Part shown: in pieces, positions 1 to 8,917 of the stretch | Position numbering within the stretch: the first letter of the stretch is position 1 | Layout: each line of letters begins with the position of its first letter | NCBI RefSeq assembly: GCF_029689925.1 | Contig: NZ_CP121445.1 | Location: forward strand, 6,010,501 to 6,074,500 | Reading direction: 5' to 3' | From: Anaerocolumna sp. AGMB13025 | GTDB taxonomy: Bacteria; Bacillota; Clostridia; Lachnospirales; Lachnospiraceae | DNA length: 64,000 bases | The notes under the pieces: model-generated | Database searches by the model: none | What the model saw: only the letters and a program-made list of their open reading frames with translations | What the model was told of the DNA's origin: nothing | Position numbers and translations under genes: made by a program

Positions 1-23
1 ATTTGCATTAGCTTTCGTATAGA

Positions 24-78
24 TATAAAAAAGAGCAGCTATGTCCACCCTGGTTAAAGTAACGGACCGTTGCTGCTC
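24..78 (-). terminator. Rho-independent terminator after the HPr-like gene
   Basis: Read on the minus strand, GAGCAGC pairs with GCTGCTC (33-39 with 72-78) and an inner GTCC/GGAC extends the stem. A run of six T follows (TTTTTTATAT). It lies about 100 nt past the stop codon of the 174-416 gene and would end that transcript. Confidence 0.75.
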
Positions 79-173
79 GAATTATTAAATTGATACCCTT
101 TTGTATTAGTATAATAACTAATCACATAGTTTCATAATAATTATATGTTATTACGCAATAGACAACAAGTTTA

Positions 174-416
174 TTACTCTGCTTTATCTTTCTCTAAATT
201 GTTTAAATATTCATCGAATTCTGTTTCACTTTCATCATAAAAAACATCAATAGAAGGTAAATTAAGTGCAAAGAACAAACCTAATAAGGTCTTAGCATCA
301 AAGTCAAAGGTTCCGCTGGCTGTTTTAATTCTTACATCTGTTTTGCATTTTGAGGCCTCTTTGTTAAAATCATAGAGATCATTAGCGGTTTTAAATATTA
401 TTGTTTTGCTCTTCAT
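174..416 (-). CDS. HPr-like small protein without the active-site histidine
   Basis: This 80-residue protein aligns with the PTS phosphocarrier HPr fold. The segment around residues 38-50 (FDFDAKTLLGLFFALN) matches the HPr region holding the regulatory serine (KSIMG), and an ASK motif lies upstream as in HPr. By spacing, Thr10 occupies the position of the phosphorylated His15 and Thr43 that of Ser46. It therefore probably cannot carry phosphate from enzyme I and may be a Crh-like regulatory paralogue; that is inference. The start is set by GGGGTG five bases before ATG. It is the last gene of the galactan locus and has its own structured leader, shared with the beta-galactosidase gene. A terminator follows. 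Confidence 0.7.
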   Translation of the reverse strand: MKSKTIIFKTANDLYDFNKEASKCKTDVRIKTASGTFDFDAKTLLGLFFALNLPSIDVFYDESETEFDEYLNNLEKDKAE

Positions 417-420
417 ATTA

Positions 421-553
421 TCACCCCTTGCATATCACAAGTTTACTTGCGATACAGCCACAATTAAAACAGGTTAAAAGATTCGCTTCGTGGCATCCTT
501 TCTATTCTTATATTTTCTTTTAACCTAACTGTCAGGACAATGGCGGAAGTAGT
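421..553 (-). promoter_or_regulatory. Candidate pseudoknot leader RNA, copy A (upstream of HPr-like gene)
   Basis: On the minus strand this leader has a 10-bp stem AGGTTAAAAG/CTTTTAACCT (517-526 with 471-480). Its A-rich loop contains GAAAGGATGCCAC, whose GCCAC (490-494) can pair with GTGGC (457-461) downstream of the stem, making an H-type pseudoknot. A second 9-bp hairpin (446-454 with 433-441) sits directly before the GGGGTG ribosome binding site. Copy B at 3180-3315 has the same layout with compensatory changes. I do not recognise it as a known riboswitch class. Confidence 0.65.
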
Positions 554-1010
554 TTTTTCTTCATGCCTTTGAATCCTATTTTGCTTATAAAATAACTATA
601 CCTTAATTTTCTGTTTATAGCAATTAGTACCATGTACATATTTAACAAATTTGCAGTGTTGCTTTTGGAAGTATTGCACAGCTTTTATGTACTGATATTT
701 TAATCTGCCTATCGTAGTATGATGGAAAGATTTCTTGATTTTACCTTGATATATTCGCTTGTTAGCACACTACAATAGTATGTATCCAGTATAATGTCTA
801 GCTAGAAATAAGTCAATAACACTTTTGTTTGTTTTCACTATATTTTCTTATTTTCTCAATAATTTATAGTGAATTATTACAACTTCATACAAGGATTTTT
901 ACAGGTCCAGACTTCAAACTATATAGTGCTAAAAAATACTGTACTACAAAGGTTGTATTTGGTTCTAATTGATTACGTCTCTCCCTAAAAGCTTTACGGC
1001 CGATAACTGA
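554..1010. other. AT-rich intergenic stretch, no feature recognised
   Basis: Between leader copy A and the terminator of the beta-galactosidase gene I see no convincing ORF, RNA gene or repeat. A promoter for the HPr-like gene is expected here, but I could not identify clear -35 and -10 boxes. Confidence 0.4.
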
Positions 1011-1058
1011 ATTAAAAACAGGACCTGCAAACATCAGCTATCAGATGTTCCAAGTCCT
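1011..1058 (-). terminator. Rho-independent terminator after the GH35 gene
   Basis: On the minus strand AGGAC pairs with GTCCT (1020-1024 with 1054-1058) and AACATC with GATGTT inside it. The stem is followed by GTTTTTAATT. It lies 43 bases after the beta-galactosidase stop codon and separates that gene from the HPr-like gene. Confidence 0.7.
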
Positions 1059-1100
1059 TACTCTATTTCGTATCATAGTATTCGTATTATAGTATTCGTA

Positions 1101-3179
1101 TTATTTCATCAAATGATAAACATACTCCGCTTCCATTGTAACCCGATTAATTTCACAGGCAATTCCCTTCTTAAATACCGGCCATTTCTCCAGATAGCGT
1201 TCCGCTTTTTCTTCTAATGCTTCTATCTCAATCTGTACTTTATCCGGAAAATCATAACGTTTCAAGCCGATTTCCCAGGTCTGTCCGGTATAGAACCAGT
1301 CATTTACCTGTTCTCCATCAATATAGAGTTTTGCAGTGTCTCCTCCGAACTCAACCTGCAAAAAGCAGTCCGCTGCTCCCACAGGATATTCAAGCGTGAG
1401 CTCATACAATTTACTTTTACTGTCTGCTGTTTCCCGGATTAATTTATATCTGGCTGCGGCTAAAAGATGTTTTTCACAGCTTTCATATACTGCAAAACTG
1501 TCTTCTTCTCCAATATACCGGTAACCAGAAGGGGCAGATGGCAATGCCGGATATGCTCTTAGCGGTTCATTATTACGGCTTAGGATTATATAACCATCTT
1601 CCGATTCTATGACTTCTCCTTCGGTCAGCAGAAGGTATTCCTTATCCAGGGATATTTTCCAGGCGTTTAGAGCATCCTTCCTGGTTAAAGTAAGCACCTC
1701 GGCCTTATCAGGCTTTTTCACCCAGTCATAGGCAGGTTTTGTATCCGTGTAAAAAACATAGCTTTCTTTCTCAGGGTTATGCAGTATACACAAAGGAGTT
1801 GCCATAGCCGTCCTTAGTTCTCCATCCCCTACCGGCATATAAAACGGCAGAAAGAAAAAGTCTCCATTCTTTATATCACGTATCGGATAGCTTAAGATGC
1901 CTTCACCGGTATCTGCTTTTAGTACTAGGTCCTTATGCTCTGCCATCTCGTATCTTCTCTGATAATTGTTCACAAACAGATAACCGCTTTTTCCATTTCT
2001 TCGCACAGAAGTCCTTAAATCTTTTAAGTTTGTCTGATATAAGGGATTGCTTTTAGGTATATAGGTATCCATTTCACATAAGGAATTTCCAAAGTCCTTA
2101 CTAAACATGGCGAGCAGCTTGATTTCCTTTAAAGTTCCAGACATCTGTCCATATTCTCTTATAGGGGCTGCAAAATCATAGCTGAATACCGGAAGGTCAT
2201 TGGGATATCCGGTTTCTCTGGATTCTTGCAGTGTAGTTAATTTGCCCCCAGGATTCGTACCGCCATGATACATATAATAACCCAGAAGATTAACACCACA
2301 GCCTAGTTTAACCATGGACATAGCCCCAATATCCTTAGGATAGGCTACTGGTCTTCTATGATGGGTAACCTGCAAGCCTCCCCCTAATTCTGCTGTCAGA
2401 AATGGAAACTTTGAAATATCAAAGGTGATACCGGTGCCAAATCCATAATCACTGCCAATATTGTGGTCGTTTCTTTCCGTGGTAAATACATAGTTTCCAC
2501 TGGGTTCTATTTCTGTGAGCCTTTGATCCCAGGGCGCTTCGCAGTATCCGCCCATTACTGGAAGTAAACCTCCCGTAACTGCTCCGCCCCAGCCGGTTGC
2601 CGTATAGTAAGGCACTATAAAACCTGCTTCTTTTGCTAACGCAGTGAGGCGTTTTAAGTGTTCTTCTCCTGCCTCGCCCTGCAGTCCGCCGCAATGCCCA
2701 TACTCATTTTCTATTTGTATTCCGATAATTGGACCATTATCCTTAAAAAGAAGACCTTTTACCTGCTCAGCTAATTTATTATAATAGCGACTTACTTCCA
2801 AAAAGTAATCTTCATGATTGGTTCGGGGTTCAAAGGATTTCTTAAAAAGCCAATCCGGCAATCCCCCATTTCTGGCCTCTCCATGACACCAGGGTCCGAT
2901 TCTTAAGAACAAGGTAAGTCCAGTCTCTTTGACCGTTTCTACAAATGCTCTCAAATCCCTCTGTCCGGTAAAATCATATTCACCTTCTACTTCTTCATGA
3001 TGAAGCCAGAACGCATAAGTCGATACCGTTTCTACGCCCCCGGCTTTCATTTTATAAAGGGATTCCTTCCAATACTTTCTTGGATAACGGCTGTAATGAA
3101 ATTCACCCATGATCGGTAACCAGGGGTTACCATCCTTTGTCATATACTTAGCGGTAAATCCATACTCTGTTCTGCTCAT
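1101..3179 (-). CDS. GH35 family beta-galactosidase
   Basis: The 692-residue protein belongs to glycoside hydrolase family 35 and should release terminal beta-galactose from galacto-oligosaccharides. The TIM barrel starts at once (GEFHYSRYPRKYW), with the typical RIGPWCHGEARNGGLPDWL segment. The acid/base Glu is in IENEYG (about residue 159) and the nucleophile Glu in LTAELGGG (about residue 264). There is no signal peptide, so it acts in the cytoplasm on imported oligosaccharides, probably products of the GH53 enzyme encoded just upstream. I chose the ATG at 3177-3179, not the in-frame ATG at 3189-3191. GGGTG then sits five bases upstream, as in the matching leader of the HPr-like gene. Confidence 0.9.
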   Translation of the reverse strand: MSRTEYGFTAKYMTKDGNPWLPIMGEFHYSRYPRKYWKESLYKMKAGGVETVSTYAFWLHHEEVEGEYDFTGQRDLRAFVETVKETGLTLFLRIGPWCHGEARNGGLPDWLFKKSFEPRTNHEDYFLEVSRYYNKLAEQVKGLLFKDNGPIIGIQIENEYGHCGGLQGEAGEEHLKRLTALAKEAGFIVPYYTATGWGGAVTGGLLPVMGGYCEAPWDQRLTEIEPSGNYVFTTERNDHNIGSDYGFGTGITFDISKFPFLTAELGGGLQVTHHRRPVAYPKDIGAMSMVKLGCGVNLLGYYMYHGGTNPGGKLTTLQESRETGYPNDLPVFSYDFAAPIREYGQMSGTLKEIKLLAMFSKDFGNSLCEMDTYIPKSNPLYQTNLKDLRTSVRRNGKSGYLFVNNYQRRYEMAEHKDLVLKADTGEGILSYPIRDIKNGDFFFLPFYMPVGDGELRTAMATPLCILHNPEKESYVFYTDTKPAYDWVKKPDKAEVLTLTRKDALNAWKISLDKEYLLLTEGEVIESEDGYIILSRNNEPLRAYPALPSAPSGYRYIGEEDSFAVYESCEKHLLAAARYKLIRETADSKSKLYELTLEYPVGAADCFLQVEFGGDTAKLYIDGEQVNDWFYTGQTWEIGLKRYDFPDKVQIEIEALEEKAERYLEKWPVFKKGIACEINRVTMEAEYVYHLMK

Positions 3180-3315
3180 TTTAGCACCCATTGCATAACA
3201 CAGCTGCTAGCAGATGTGTTACTGCCACATATAAAAAGGTTGAAAGAAGCATTGTGGCATCCTTTCTGTAGTCATATTTTCTTTCAACCGTCCCGTAATA
3301 ATGCCGCAGAAGTGA
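3180..3315 (-). promoter_or_regulatory. Candidate pseudoknot leader RNA, copy B (upstream of GH35 gene)
   Basis: This is the second copy of the leader seen at 421-553. The main stem is GGTTGAAAG/CTTTCAACC (3281-3289 with 3238-3246), with G-C where copy A has A-U. The loop again contains GAAAGGATGCCAC, and GCCAC (3254-3258) can pair with GTGGC (3224-3228) beyond the stem. The following hairpin TAACACA/TGTGTTA (3215-3221 with 3196-3202) has different bases but the same place, just before the GGGTG ribosome binding site. The conserved ACTTCYGC block lies 5' of the stem. Confidence 0.65.
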
Positions 3316-3584
3316 CATTTTAAACAATATAGGATGAAGTTCGTAGTTCTTCCGTTTGTATATGTTTTTTCTTCACACTCATCCTTTGTACCTACCAGTA
3401 TATTGCTGTTTTCGCAACAACATGAGTATGTAGGCAAAATATCATAATAGAATTTAAGGATATTAATTTGGGTATTTTAAGTATTAAGCAGCTCAATTGT
3501 GAACTGCTTTGTTCACACGTCGCGGCACAACTACCAGACCGACGTAAGGATGTAGGAAAATACTGTATAACTCAAGGCCGTGTC
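3316..3584. other. Intergenic region between GH53 and GH35 genes
   Basis: Apart from the 5' end of leader B, it has a weak hairpin at 3486-3509 (AAGCAG/CTGCTT) soon after the GH53 stop. This may be a partial terminator or RNA stabiliser but lacks a good T-run. ORFs on either strand here look spurious. Confidence 0.35.
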
Positions 3585-5288
3585 TTAATTCTGTTTCAGG
3601 AATCTAAATCTTCTTATTTTAGCAAATACCGGAGGAGATACCATGGTAACTCCCAGTTTGACACTGTCCTTTTCTATCACAACATCTGGAAGTTCATAGG
3701 TTACCCAGCTTTCATCCGTTGGGAATATCACCAGTTCCTTATAATTCTGATTTCTTTCCCCGGCATACAATCTCACATCTACACCTGTCGTATTGGTTCC
3801 TCTGTATTCTACAGACAGACAATACCTTCCAGGCTCCAGACCCTTCACCTGTTTTTCCAGCTTCCAGGTAAAATTAACCGGGCTTTCTACATAGATATAA
3901 TTAACAGGCGGTGCTGGAAAAGGTTCTTCAAATTCTTGTAATAATTCTGTCTTAACCCGGTTATCCAGACTTTGTATCTCCCAGCCCCTAAGTCCGTCTT
4001 CAAAGGCTGCATTATCTAAATAATTATGACTGGTTTCAAACTCGTCTACCACCAGTACCTCTGCTTCTACCGTTCTGCCGATTGAGGGAATACTGCCTGT
4101 AATCTTAAACGTCCCTGCCCTTTCTGGTAAGAATGCTTCCCAACAAACATTTATTTCCTTACTTTCACCGTCAAAGTACAGCACCTTGATGTACTCCGGT
4201 AATCTGACTGCTTCACCAAGCTTTTGAATGATTTTCTCCGGCTCGTATAGTTTCGCAATTTCCCTGGGTTTAAAGTCCTCTCTGACAAACCGAAAGCAAG
4301 AGAGGGCAGGCAAGGCTGCTGCCTTTTCATTAAATACTCCCATATTACTCCACCAGCCGCCTTTCCCTTCAAGGGGAAGTACCACCGGTTCCCAATAATA
4401 TATGCCAAGCCCCATGTTATTATCCAGTGAGGCTGTTATATTCATCACCAAATCAAGCACTTGTTTCTGTCCTCTGGGACTTGCAGAGAACCCCGCAATT
4501 TTCTCCTGCTGTTCACCTATGAAACCATCTCCTGCATTTCGCCAGGCATGGGCTGTTTCTGCCACCACAACTGGTTTTTTATAGCGTTTTACTAAGTTTA
4601 CAAGAGAATTCTTAAGATCCATAAAGCTTCCATGCCAGAAAGGATAATAAGACACACCTATAATGTCAAATTCCTCAAGACCGGCCGCTAAACACGCGTC
4701 AAACCACTCCCTCAGATAATAATATCTGCCTCCCTGATCCAAATGAATCACTATTTTCATATCTTTGTCTATCTCTCGGACTGCCTGTATTCCGGAATTC
4801 ACTAATAAAACCAGCTGACGGTAATTTGGTACTTCCCCTTCTGGAAATAACATACCGCTTCTGATTTCATTTCCAATCTGAACCAGCTCCGGCAGTACCC
4901 CTTCTTTCTTCATAATAAGGAGTACATCTCTGGTATAGTCATATACTGCCTGTTCCAGTTCCTCAAATTCAAGCTTTTCCCAGGCTTTTGGTTTCACCTG
5001 CTTACCAGGATCTGCCCACCAGTCTGAATAATGGAAGTCCAGAAAAAAGCTCATACCATTTTGTTTTATCTGCTTCGCCATTGCAATGGTCTGTTCCAGA
5101 TTGCAATAACCACCGGATTCTGCAACATTTTCCGGTTCATGAAAGAGGCGCAGCCGAATCGAATTCACTCCATTTTCTTTTAACAATTCCCATATTTCTT
5201 TCTTATTTCCGTCTGCATCATAAAACTCTGGCAAGAGTTTATTTAGCTCCGGTAAAAATGAAATATCCATGCCTTTTATAAAATCCAT
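3585..5288 (-). CDS. GH53 endo-beta-1,4-galactanase, cytoplasmic form
   Basis: This 567-residue protein is an arabinogalactan endo-1,4-beta-galactosidase of family GH53, which cleaves beta-1,4-galactan chains. The barrel begins with FIKGMDISFL and contains NSIRLRLFHEP and FHYSDWWADPGKQ, all GH53 signatures. The acid/base is Glu141 in VQIGNEIRSG and the nucleophile Glu244 in VVVAETAHAW. After about residue 350 a beta-rich C-terminal region follows that resembles a carbohydrate-binding sandwich. No signal peptide is present, unusual because many GH53 enzymes are secreted. Together with the ABC importer upstream and GH35 downstream this suggests uptake of sizeable galacto-oligosaccharides and intracellular cleavage. 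Confidence 0.9.
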   Translation of the reverse strand: MDFIKGMDISFLPELNKLLPEFYDADGNKKEIWELLKENGVNSIRLRLFHEPENVAESGGYCNLEQTIAMAKQIKQNGMSFFLDFHYSDWWADPGKQVKPKAWEKLEFEELEQAVYDYTRDVLLIMKKEGVLPELVQIGNEIRSGMLFPEGEVPNYRQLVLLVNSGIQAVREIDKDMKIVIHLDQGGRYYYLREWFDACLAAGLEEFDIIGVSYYPFWHGSFMDLKNSLVNLVKRYKKPVVVAETAHAWRNAGDGFIGEQQEKIAGFSASPRGQKQVLDLVMNITASLDNNMGLGIYYWEPVVLPLEGKGGWWSNMGVFNEKAAALPALSCFRFVREDFKPREIAKLYEPEKIIQKLGEAVRLPEYIKVLYFDGESKEINVCWEAFLPERAGTFKITGSIPSIGRTVEAEVLVVDEFETSHNYLDNAAFEDGLRGWEIQSLDNRVKTELLQEFEEPFPAPPVNYIYVESPVNFTWKLEKQVKGLEPGRYCLSVEYRGTNTTGVDVRLYAGERNQNYKELVIFPTDESWVTYELPDVVIEKDSVKLGVTMVSPPVFAKIRRFRFLKQN

Positions 5289-5311
5289 GATAAACCCCTC
5301 CAGGTAGTAGT

Positions 5312-5341
5312 AATGGGGACTGAACAGTTACAGTCCCCATT
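5312..5341 (-). other. Intercistronic hairpin after the binding-protein gene
   Basis: AATGGGGACTG and its complement form an 11-bp perfect stem with an 8-nt loop between the solute-binding protein and GH53 genes. No T-run follows. Such hairpins commonly protect the abundant binding-protein mRNA segment or attenuate downstream genes; here that role is inferred. Confidence 0.6.
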
Positions 5342-5362
5342 ATACTTTTAACCCTTATTTCT

Positions 5363-6958
5363 TTACTTGCCTGCGGTAACACTTTCGGCCTGCTTCTTGA
5401 TTTCGTCATAAACGGATTGGATTCCTGCATTATCAAGTTGTTTACGCAGTTCAGCTATGGCAGTATCTACATCGCCGGCCATACCGAGTACCAGAGGGGT
5501 ATAGTACTGATCTAATACGGTTTCAACTGCCGCCGCCTGTGAACTTACGCTAGCATTATTAAAGGTAAATCCATCGTATATGTGCTCTGGTTTGATATTT
5601 GCATTCCAGGAATCTTTAATAGCCTTAACCTTATTATCTACCTCATCCGGATTTGCTTTATATTCCGTACGTTTGATGTTCATGTTCACCCATCCCCAGT
5701 TGCAGTTTGCATCTACACCATAATTAGCTTCTGCATCAAGTACACTGTACTGGTTGTCGCTTTCTGCTTTCCAGTGGGTTCCCTCAATACCCAAAGAAGT
5801 AAGATCTTGTATCTCCGGATTGGTATAAAATTCATTTAATACCATCATGGCACGTTCTTTGTTCTTACTGGTTGCATTGATTGCCATACCGTTATTAATA
5901 TAAGCATTTACAGCTTTCGCTACACTTGGTGAGGTATCAAAAATCTGGGCTTTCCATTCGGGATGTTCTTTATTGGCCTGATCAACATAAGTCTCAGTAG
6001 TTCCAATATTCCAGATTAAGGAGGCGGCAGTTCCGCTTAAGAACCCATCCTGTCTTTCCTCTGTAGTTGCCAGGGAATCTGCTGACCAATAACCTTTATC
6101 ATATAATTCTTTAGCCAGTTTACAGTATTCGGTAAATCCATCCCAGTCAAGTGCATAAGTAACGGTTTTATCTTCTGGATTAACTGTATTGTAAAGGAAC
6201 AATTCCTTGGTAGACGTACCGCTTACCGTATCCATACCTTTATCTAACAGATACTGATAATATAGTCCTCCAGCCTGAGTACCTAAAGGAGAGATAGAAG
6301 GTTCGCCTGCTGCAACCTTTCCATAGAATTCCAGCAGCTGGTCAAAGCTTGTGATATCGCTGTAGCCATACTTTGAAAGTAAATCTCCCCGAAGCCCTAC
6401 TACATTATTACCGAATTCATTCTGATAATTGGGTACCATATAAATACTGCCGTCAATGGTTGCCTGGCTCCAGGCCACCTCAGGAACTACTTTCATGATA
6501 TCCGGGGCATAGGTAGTTATAAAATCCTTGGTAAGCGCATAAAAACCACCCATGGCTACGGTGTTTTCATAATGTCCCCAGCCTGCTGCCGTAAAGATTA
6601 AATCAAAATCCTCACCGCCTGAGAACAACAGAGAGTATCTTTTATCATGTTCACTCCAGGACAGGAAATCAACATCCACCGTTGCATTAAGTTTTTCCTG
6701 TAACTTTTTATTAATCTCTGCATATACCTTATCAAAATCTGCTGTCCGATCACCTAAGAGATACATCTTTAAGGTTACCGGCTTCGAAATATCCACGCCG
6801 TTAAAGGTCCTTCCATCCCCCTTGGTGCTTCCCGTGTCAGTACCTTCTGTTTCTGTAACTTTTCCTGTCTCCACCGCGTTATCCTTTTTACTGCAGCCTG
6901 CAAAGAGTGCTGTTAATAATGTCAGGATAAGGATAAGGGATAAAACTTTTCTCTTCAT
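5363..6958 (-). CDS. Extracellular sugar-binding lipoprotein of an ABC importer
   Basis: The 531-residue protein starts with a lipoprotein signal (basic MKRK, hydrophobic stretch, lipobox LFAGC with the acylated Cys near residue 21) followed by a Ser/Thr/Gly-rich linker. Its length, about 540 residues, and its pairing with LplB/YtcP-type permeases match the large family-1 solute-binding proteins that capture oligosaccharides. In this locus the ligand is probably galacto-oligosaccharide. The start is the ATG at 6956-6958, preceded by AGGAGGATTACA; an in-frame ATG six codons upstream overlaps this ribosome binding site. The gene lies 67 bases after the second permease gene. Confidence 0.88.
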   Translation of the reverse strand: MKRKVLSLILILTLLTALFAGCSKKDNAVETGKVTETEGTDTGSTKGDGRTFNGVDISKPVTLKMYLLGDRTADFDKVYAEINKKLQEKLNATVDVDFLSWSEHDKRYSLLFSGGEDFDLIFTAAGWGHYENTVAMGGFYALTKDFITTYAPDIMKVVPEVAWSQATIDGSIYMVPNYQNEFGNNVVGLRGDLLSKYGYSDITSFDQLLEFYGKVAAGEPSISPLGTQAGGLYYQYLLDKGMDTVSGTSTKELFLYNTVNPEDKTVTYALDWDGFTEYCKLAKELYDKGYWSADSLATTEERQDGFLSGTAASLIWNIGTTETYVDQANKEHPEWKAQIFDTSPSVAKAVNAYINNGMAINATSKNKERAMMVLNEFYTNPEIQDLTSLGIEGTHWKAESDNQYSVLDAEANYGVDANCNWGWVNMNIKRTEYKANPDEVDNKVKAIKDSWNANIKPEHIYDGFTFNNASVSSQAAAVETVLDQYYTPLVLGMAGDVDTAIAELRKQLDNAGIQSVYDEIKKQAESVTAGK

Positions 6959-7025
6959 TGTAATCCTCCTCTTCATTCATAAATTACCTTGTATACCTTC
7001 TATATAAATCCAGAACGGATCTATA

Positions 7026-7958
7026 CTATCCTTTTACCGCTCCGATGGTAATACCCTGAACAAAATACCTCTGCACAAAGGGATATAACAAAATAATCGG
7101 TCCGGTTACTACTACGGTAAGCGCCATTTTTAAGGACTGGGTCGGCATAGACATTGCGGATACTGCTGCCGCACTGCCTCCGCCCATGGATTCCACCAGA
7201 CGCTTATAAGCTTCTATATTGTTAACCTGCTGATATAAAAAATATTGCAAAGGCTGCATCTCATCCTTCCCGATATAGAGCATGGCATTATACCAGTCAT
7301 TCCAGTAGGCAAGGGCGATAAAGAGACCTACCGTTGCCAATGCAGGCTTTAACAAAGGCATTACCACCTTTATCATAGTCCCGAATTCACCGCAGCCATC
7401 GATTTTTGCCGCATCGATTAGGGATTCCGGGATACCCATAATATAACTTTTCATAATTAACAAATTATAGACACTAAAAAGAAGGGGCAGCACCAGAGCC
7501 AGATAATTGTCCTTAAGACCCAGATACCTGGTCATTAATATAAAGTAAGGCACCAGACCGCCGTTAAACAAGGTGGTGAAATAAAAGAAAAAGGAAAATT
7601 TATTTCGCCATTCAAATTCTTTTCTGGATAAGACATAGGCGGTCATAGTCTGTAGGAATAAGCCTAATGCAGTTCCAAAAATCGTCAGCAGGATGGTCAC
7701 CCCATAAGCTCTTAGTATAACACTGGGTTCTTTAAATACGGTGTTATAGGCCTCTAAAGTAAAGTTCTGAGGTAATAAGGAAAAGCCATTTTGTTTAATC
7801 GCTTCCTCTGAAGAAAAAGAGGCTGATATAACCATAATAAATGGTATCAGGCAGAATAATGCTACCGAACCGCTGATAAAGTAGGATAGGAAAGAAAGCA
7901 CTTTCGAATCCAGACCCCTTTTCAATTTCTTTGACCTGGCAGTTGTATTTTTATTCAT
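7026..7958 (-). CDS. Sugar ABC transporter permease, YtcP/LplC type
   Basis: This 310-residue integral membrane protein has about six hydrophobic segments. Its cytoplasmic EAA loop (ESLIDAAKIDGCGEFGTMIKVVMPLLKP, about residues 175-202) contacts the ATPase in this family. The C-terminal FVQRYFVQGITIGAVKG is typical of MalG-like permeases of CUT1 importers. It pairs with the permease encoded 13 bases upstream and with the solute-binding lipoprotein downstream. No ATPase gene is in the locus. Confidence 0.88.
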   Translation of the reverse strand: MNKNTTARSKKLKRGLDSKVLSFLSYFISGSVALFCLIPFIMVISASFSSEEAIKQNGFSLLPQNFTLEAYNTVFKEPSVILRAYGVTILLTIFGTALGLFLQTMTAYVLSRKEFEWRNKFSFFFYFTTLFNGGLVPYFILMTRYLGLKDNYLALVLPLLFSVYNLLIMKSYIMGIPESLIDAAKIDGCGEFGTMIKVVMPLLKPALATVGLFIALAYWNDWYNAMLYIGKDEMQPLQYFLYQQVNNIEAYKRLVESMGGGSAAAVSAMSMPTQSLKMALTVVVTGPIILLYPFVQRYFVQGITIGAVKG

Positions 7959-7970
7959 ATACTGTTCCTC

Positions 7971-8891
7971 CTAGAACAAGCTGTAATCTTTGTTGTACAC
8001 GCTGACTAATTTATTCACCAGTAAGATTGTGATAAAACACAATACGGACTGATAGAAACCGGCGGCTGCTGCCATACCAAAGTCATTATTCGCAATTAAA
8101 GCCCGAAAGGTTAAGGTATCAATAACATCCGTATAGTTATATAGGGTACCGTTTTTACCCACTAAATTATAAAACATATCAAAATTGCCTCGGAAAATTC
8201 CGCCAACCGATAAGAGTAAAAGAATGATTACCGTCGGCATCATAAGGGGTATAGTTATCTTAAATATACGTTGAAAAACATTCGCCCCGTCAATGGAGGC
8301 AGCCTCATAAATTGATGTATCGATTCCCATAATAGCCGCCAGATACATTACCGATCCGTATCCCACGCTCTTCCAGGCATTAAAAAGGATCAGGATAAAG
8401 GGCCAAAGTGCACCGGTATTATAAAAATTAATTTTAGCCAGACCGAGCTTTGCAAGAATCCCATTGATAAAACCGTAATCATAGCTTAAGAGATTAAAAG
8501 CAATTACAGATACGATAACCCAGGAGATAAAGTAAGGTAAAAACATAACGGACTGAGAAAGCTTCCTAACATGTTTATTTTTCATTTCTGTTAACAGTAT
8601 GGCTACTGTTATCTGTAGCACGGTATTAAATGCAATGAACATCAGGTTGTACAGTACCGTATTCTTTGTTACCAGAAAGGCTTGTCCTGATTTAAAGAAA
8701 AATTCAAAATTCTTAAAACCATTCCAGGGACTGTTAAAAATCCCGCCGGCATAGGTATATTTCTTAAATGCCATAACTATACCCGCCATAGGTATATAAC
8801 TAAATATCAGTGTATAAATTACTGCTGGAAGTATCATCAACAAAAATACCCTGTATTTCTTTAGCTTATGTAAAAAACCATTTTTATTCAC
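7971..8891 (-). CDS. Sugar ABC transporter permease, LplB type
   Basis: This 306-residue membrane protein is the MalF-like half of the CUT1 importer. It opens with a basic stretch and a transmembrane helix (VFLLMILPAVIYTLIFSYIPMAG). Its EAA loop is IYEAASIDGANVFQRIFKITIPLMMPT. It is the first gene of the transport operon. The region just upstream is entirely an 11-nt tandem repeat that reaches the stop codon of the LacI-type regulator, so transcription either starts within the repeat or reads through from the regulator gene. Confidence 0.88.
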   Translation of the reverse strand: MNKNGFLHKLKKYRVFLLMILPAVIYTLIFSYIPMAGIVMAFKKYTYAGGIFNSPWNGFKNFEFFFKSGQAFLVTKNTVLYNLMFIAFNTVLQITVAILLTEMKNKHVRKLSQSVMFLPYFISWVIVSVIAFNLLSYDYGFINGILAKLGLAKINFYNTGALWPFILILFNAWKSVGYGSVMYLAAIMGIDTSIYEAASIDGANVFQRIFKITIPLMMPTVIILLLLSVGGIFRGNFDMFYNLVGKNGTLYNYTDVIDTLTFRALIANNDFGMAAAAGFYQSVLCFITILLVNKLVSVYNKDYSLF

Positions 8892-8917
8892 AACTTATGT
8901 ACCTCCAGTCCCTTATC

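Noticed and set aside
3219..3437. 72-codon minus-strand ORF with several Cys
   Set aside because: It lies within the conserved pseudoknot leader and its 5' flank. No ribosome binding site was seen, and the conservation with copy A is at RNA, not protein, level.
3468..3941. 157-codon plus-strand ORF
   Set aside because: Antisense to the GH53 C-terminus; no ribosome binding site and no recognisable family.
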